Positions 13,436 through 14,680 of a stretch of DNA of 14,680 nucleotides are shown here, in pieces. The position numbers and the translations under genes are program-made. Position 1 is the stretch's first letter. The number at the start of each line of letters is the position of its first letter. Source of the stretch: an uncultured Ruminococcus sp. (GTDB lineage: Bacteria; Bacillota; Clostridia; Lachnospirales; Lachnospiraceae). Under the pieces are notes generated by a model. The model did not search any database, was not told where the DNA came from, and saw only the letters and a program-made list of their open reading frames with translations. The stretch is from assembly GCA_900555215.1 (NCBI GenBank), contig USKR01000006.1, positions 1 to 14,680 of the forward strand. Direction: 5' to 3'.

Positions 13436-13467
13436 GGTCAGACCCCTCTGAAGAGGGGTCTGACCCC
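13434..13467. repeat. 34-nt nested palindrome
   Basis: A perfect inverted repeat with 16-nt arms (13434-13449 and 13452-13467) around GA. Each arm contains its own palindrome, GGGGTCAGACCCC on the left and GGGGTCTGACCCC on the right, so the DNA can fold as one long hairpin or two short ones. It lies between convergent genes and no T-run follows on either side, so it is not a typical terminator. It may be a REP-like intergenic element. Confidence 0.75.
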
Positions 13468-13501
13468 GATTGGTCAAGCTGTCAGAATCTTCTGAAATTG
13501 A

Positions 13502-13714
13502 TCAGCATCCGCATCCATTGCTGCCGAATCCGCCGCAGCAGCAGAGCAGAAGGATGATCCACAGGCAGCTGTCATTTCCGCATCCGTTGCCGCTGAATGT
13601 GTTACCGCCGCATCCGCCGCAGCAGCAAAGCAGGAGAATGATCCACAGGCAGGAAGACATTCCGTTTCCATTGTCGCATCCGCATCCACAGTTTGTAGCA
13701 GTTAAATCACTCAT
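13502..13714 (-). CDS. Small high-cysteine repeat protein (annotated elsewhere as chorion-class HCB-like)
   Basis: A 70-residue protein with about 16 cysteines and many glycines. It begins MSDLTATNCGCGC and contains two copies of SCLWIILLLCCCGG, at 21-34 and 49-62, with a 28-residue period. Each copy is a short hydrophobic helix ending in a Cys/Gly cluster, and the protein ends SNGCGC. Similar proteins in Lachnospiraceae carry the misleading label chorion class high-cysteine protein. A role in a cross-linked surface or spore layer is inference. The start at 13714 is supported by GGAGGA (13721-13726). A longer overlapping minus-strand frame at 13474-13689 lacks this family pattern and is a shadow. 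Confidence 0.82.
   Translation of the reverse strand: MSDLTATNCGCGCDNGNGMSSCLWIILLLCCCGGCGGNTFSGNGCGNDSCLWIILLLCCCGGFGSNGCGC
13529..13652. repeat. Two 40-bp direct repeats inside the high-cysteine gene
   Basis: Near-identical 40-bp units at 13529-13568 and 13613-13652, with a period of 84 bp (28 codons), encode the two SCLWIILLLCCCGG segments. The DNA-level similarity points to a recent or gene-converted duplication. Confidence 0.7.
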
Positions 13715-13749
13715 GTTAAATCCTCCAATTAGGTTATTGTTTACAGTTT

Positions 13750-13776
13750 TATAGTATGCAGAGCGTGAAAAGTGGT
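13750..13776 (-). promoter_or_regulatory. Possible SigK/SigE-like promoter of the high-cysteine gene
   Basis: On the minus strand CATACTATA (13758-13750) matches CATANNNTA and is also close to the SigE -10 CATACANT. AC lies 16 nt upstream (13776-13775). The predicted leader is about 30 nt. A sigma-A reading using TATAAA is also possible. Confidence 0.35.
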
Positions 13777-13783
13777 TACAGCA

Positions 13784-13814
13784 TTGAGAAGAATAAGAGA
13801 AATGCCGTTACAAT
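13784..13814 (+). promoter_or_regulatory. Candidate promoter for the S8 protease
   Basis: TTGAGA (13784-13789) and TACAAT (13809-13814) each match the sigma-A consensus at five of six positions, but the 19-bp spacing is long. It reads into the ATG at 13863 through the inverted repeat at 13822-13847. Confidence 0.4.
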
Positions 13815-13821
13815 GGACAAA

Positions 13822-13847
13822 AATCAGAATAGGAGAATATTCTGATT
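13822..13847. repeat. Inverted repeat in the leader of the S8 protease
   Basis: AATCAGAATA (13822-13831) and its exact complement (13838-13847) flank GGAGAA. It sits just downstream of the candidate promoter and just before the AAAAAGGGA ribosome binding site, so it could be an operator or an RNA hairpin. On the minus strand it is followed by TTTTTG, so it could also terminate antisense transcription. Confidence 0.55.
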
Positions 13848-13862
13848 AAAAAGGGATTTATT

Positions 13863-14680
13863 ATGAGATGGGTAAAACAGGCAGTCAGCTATTGGTGCGA
13901 TGATATAAAATCGGGGAAATGTTTGGGAAAGGGGGTCACGGTCGCGGTACTTGACACAGGGATATCTGCCCATCCGGATCTGGAAGGGCGTACAGCCGGT
14001 TTCAGGGATTTTGTCGGGAATTCGATGAAATGCAGTGACGACAGCGGACACGGGACTCATGTGGCGGGGATCCTTGCGGGAAGCGGCAGAGTGTCGGATG
14101 GCCTGTATGCGGGAATGGCTCCGGAAGCGGTCCTTCTTGTGGGAAAGGTGCTTGACCGCGAGGGGAATGGAAACGTAGAAAATGTTATGGCTGGTATCCG
14201 CTGGATTCTGGAACAAAAAGACAGGTATGGGGTGAGGATCGTAAATATCTCAGTGGGCACACAGCCGGATCTCGCTGTGTATCAGAAATACTTATTTTTA
14301 GATGCTGTGGAGGAATTATGGGATAGTGGTCTGGTGGTAGTAGTATCAGCGGGCAATTATGGACCGGGGACCGGGACCGTAGCGGTGCCCGGTACCAGCC
14401 GAAAAGTAATCACAGTGGGAGTCCCCGATACAGAACTCCCGCCAGTACAGAGACGGGCAAAAAATATAAATTATTCCGGACGTGGTCCTACCGGTGAGTG
14501 TGTAGTAAAGCCTGACGTGTTTGCGCCAGGGACGGGGATTATAAGCTGCAATGGCAGGTACGGGCGGTCCGGGGAGCATCCGTATACAATGAAAACCGGC
14601 ACATCGATGGCGACCCCGGTAGTTTCGGGAGCGGTTGCGTGTCTGCTGTCCAAATATCCGGATATGACGAATGTAGAAGT
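13863..14680 (+). CDS. S8 family serine peptidase, subtilisin-like (runs off the window end)
   Basis: 272 codons are visible from ATG 13863 (AAAAAGGGA ribosome binding site at 13848-13855), open to the edge. The catalytic triad is complete: Asp31 in VAVLDTG, His63 in DSGHGTHVAG and Ser248 in GTSMATPVVSG, with the oxyanion asparagine Asn165 in SAGNYGP. There is no signal peptide and almost no propeptide, because the catalytic domain starts within 25 residues. That resembles intracellular subtilisins such as IspA or AprX rather than secreted enzymes. It probably degrades proteins in the cytoplasm, perhaps in stationary phase or sporulation; this is inference. The end and any C-terminal domain lie outside the window. 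It is divergent from the high-cysteine gene. Confidence 0.92.
   Translation, partial: MRWVKQAVSYWCDDIKSGKCLGKGVTVAVLDTGISAHPDLEGRTAGFRDFVGNSMKCSDDSGHGTHVAGILAGSGRVSDGLYAGMAPEAVLLVGKVLDREGNGNVENVMAGIRWILEQKDRYGVRIVNISVGTQPDLAVYQKYLFLDAVEELWDSGLVVVVSAGNYGPGTGTVAVPGTSRKVITVGVPDTELPPVQRRAKNINYSGRGPTGECVVKPDVFAPGTGIISCNGRYGRSGEHPYTMKTGTSMATPVVSGAVACLLSKYPDMTNVE

Noticed and set aside
13410..13467. Possible CRISPR fragment
   Set aside because: Only two 12-nt copies 2 nt apart and a single palindrome; no spacer-sized units and no cas genes.
13470..13754. 94-residue plus-strand Pro/His/Gln-rich frame
   Set aside because: It is the antisense of the repeated Cys/Gly codons of the high-cysteine gene.

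Overview
The window reads as chromosomal DNA of a spore-forming, Gram-positive gut-type Clostridia, most likely family Lachnospiraceae. The evidence is strong AGGAG-type ribosome binding sites, moderate GC, and several protein types I associate with that family: a DUF5721-like protein, a DUF4358 lipoprotein-sized protein, the SGNH/MBOAT/DHHW set, a divergent LigA, a ClpX-like protein and a small high-cysteine protein. No rRNA, tRNA, insertion sequence, phage gene or CRISPR array is visible. No gene-free stretch exceeds 300 bases.

Left end (1-1450): the 5' end of a TruA-type pseudouridine synthase points off the window on the minus strand. It is divergent from an acyl-CoA thioesterase. The thioesterase converges with a minus-strand DUF5721-like gene. 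A pair of back-to-back sigma-A promoters at 1316-1372 then separates this gene from the main operon.

Main plus-strand run (1451-10461): eight genes with short gaps or overlaps and no visible internal terminator. The first four (SGNH hydrolase, DUF4358 protein, MBOAT acyltransferase, DHHW/AlgX-like protein) form an envelope O-acetylation module. Next come two housekeeping-type genes, rluF and ligA. The LigA is unusual: several residues that are catalytic or NAD-contacting in E. coli LigA are replaced. The run ends with a duplicated DUF1538 membrane protein followed by a protein made of two PII-like domains. By analogy with other PII-transporter pairs this is a candidate regulated transport system, and it is the best candidate here for something undescribed.

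Middle and right (10462-14680): a ClpX-like AAA+ unfoldase with its own promoter, a long acidic N-terminus and an altered substrate-recognition (RKH) loop. It ends at a very strong hairpin that also serves a converging minus-strand pair of unknown genes, which overlap each other by 98 nt. Then come a 53-residue small protein, a terminator, a 34-nt nested palindrome, a high-cysteine repeat protein on the minus strand, and an S8 (subtilisin-like) protease running off the right edge. Both small genes have CATANNNTA boxes at the right distance upstream, which hints at late mother-cell (SigK/SigE) expression; this is inference only.
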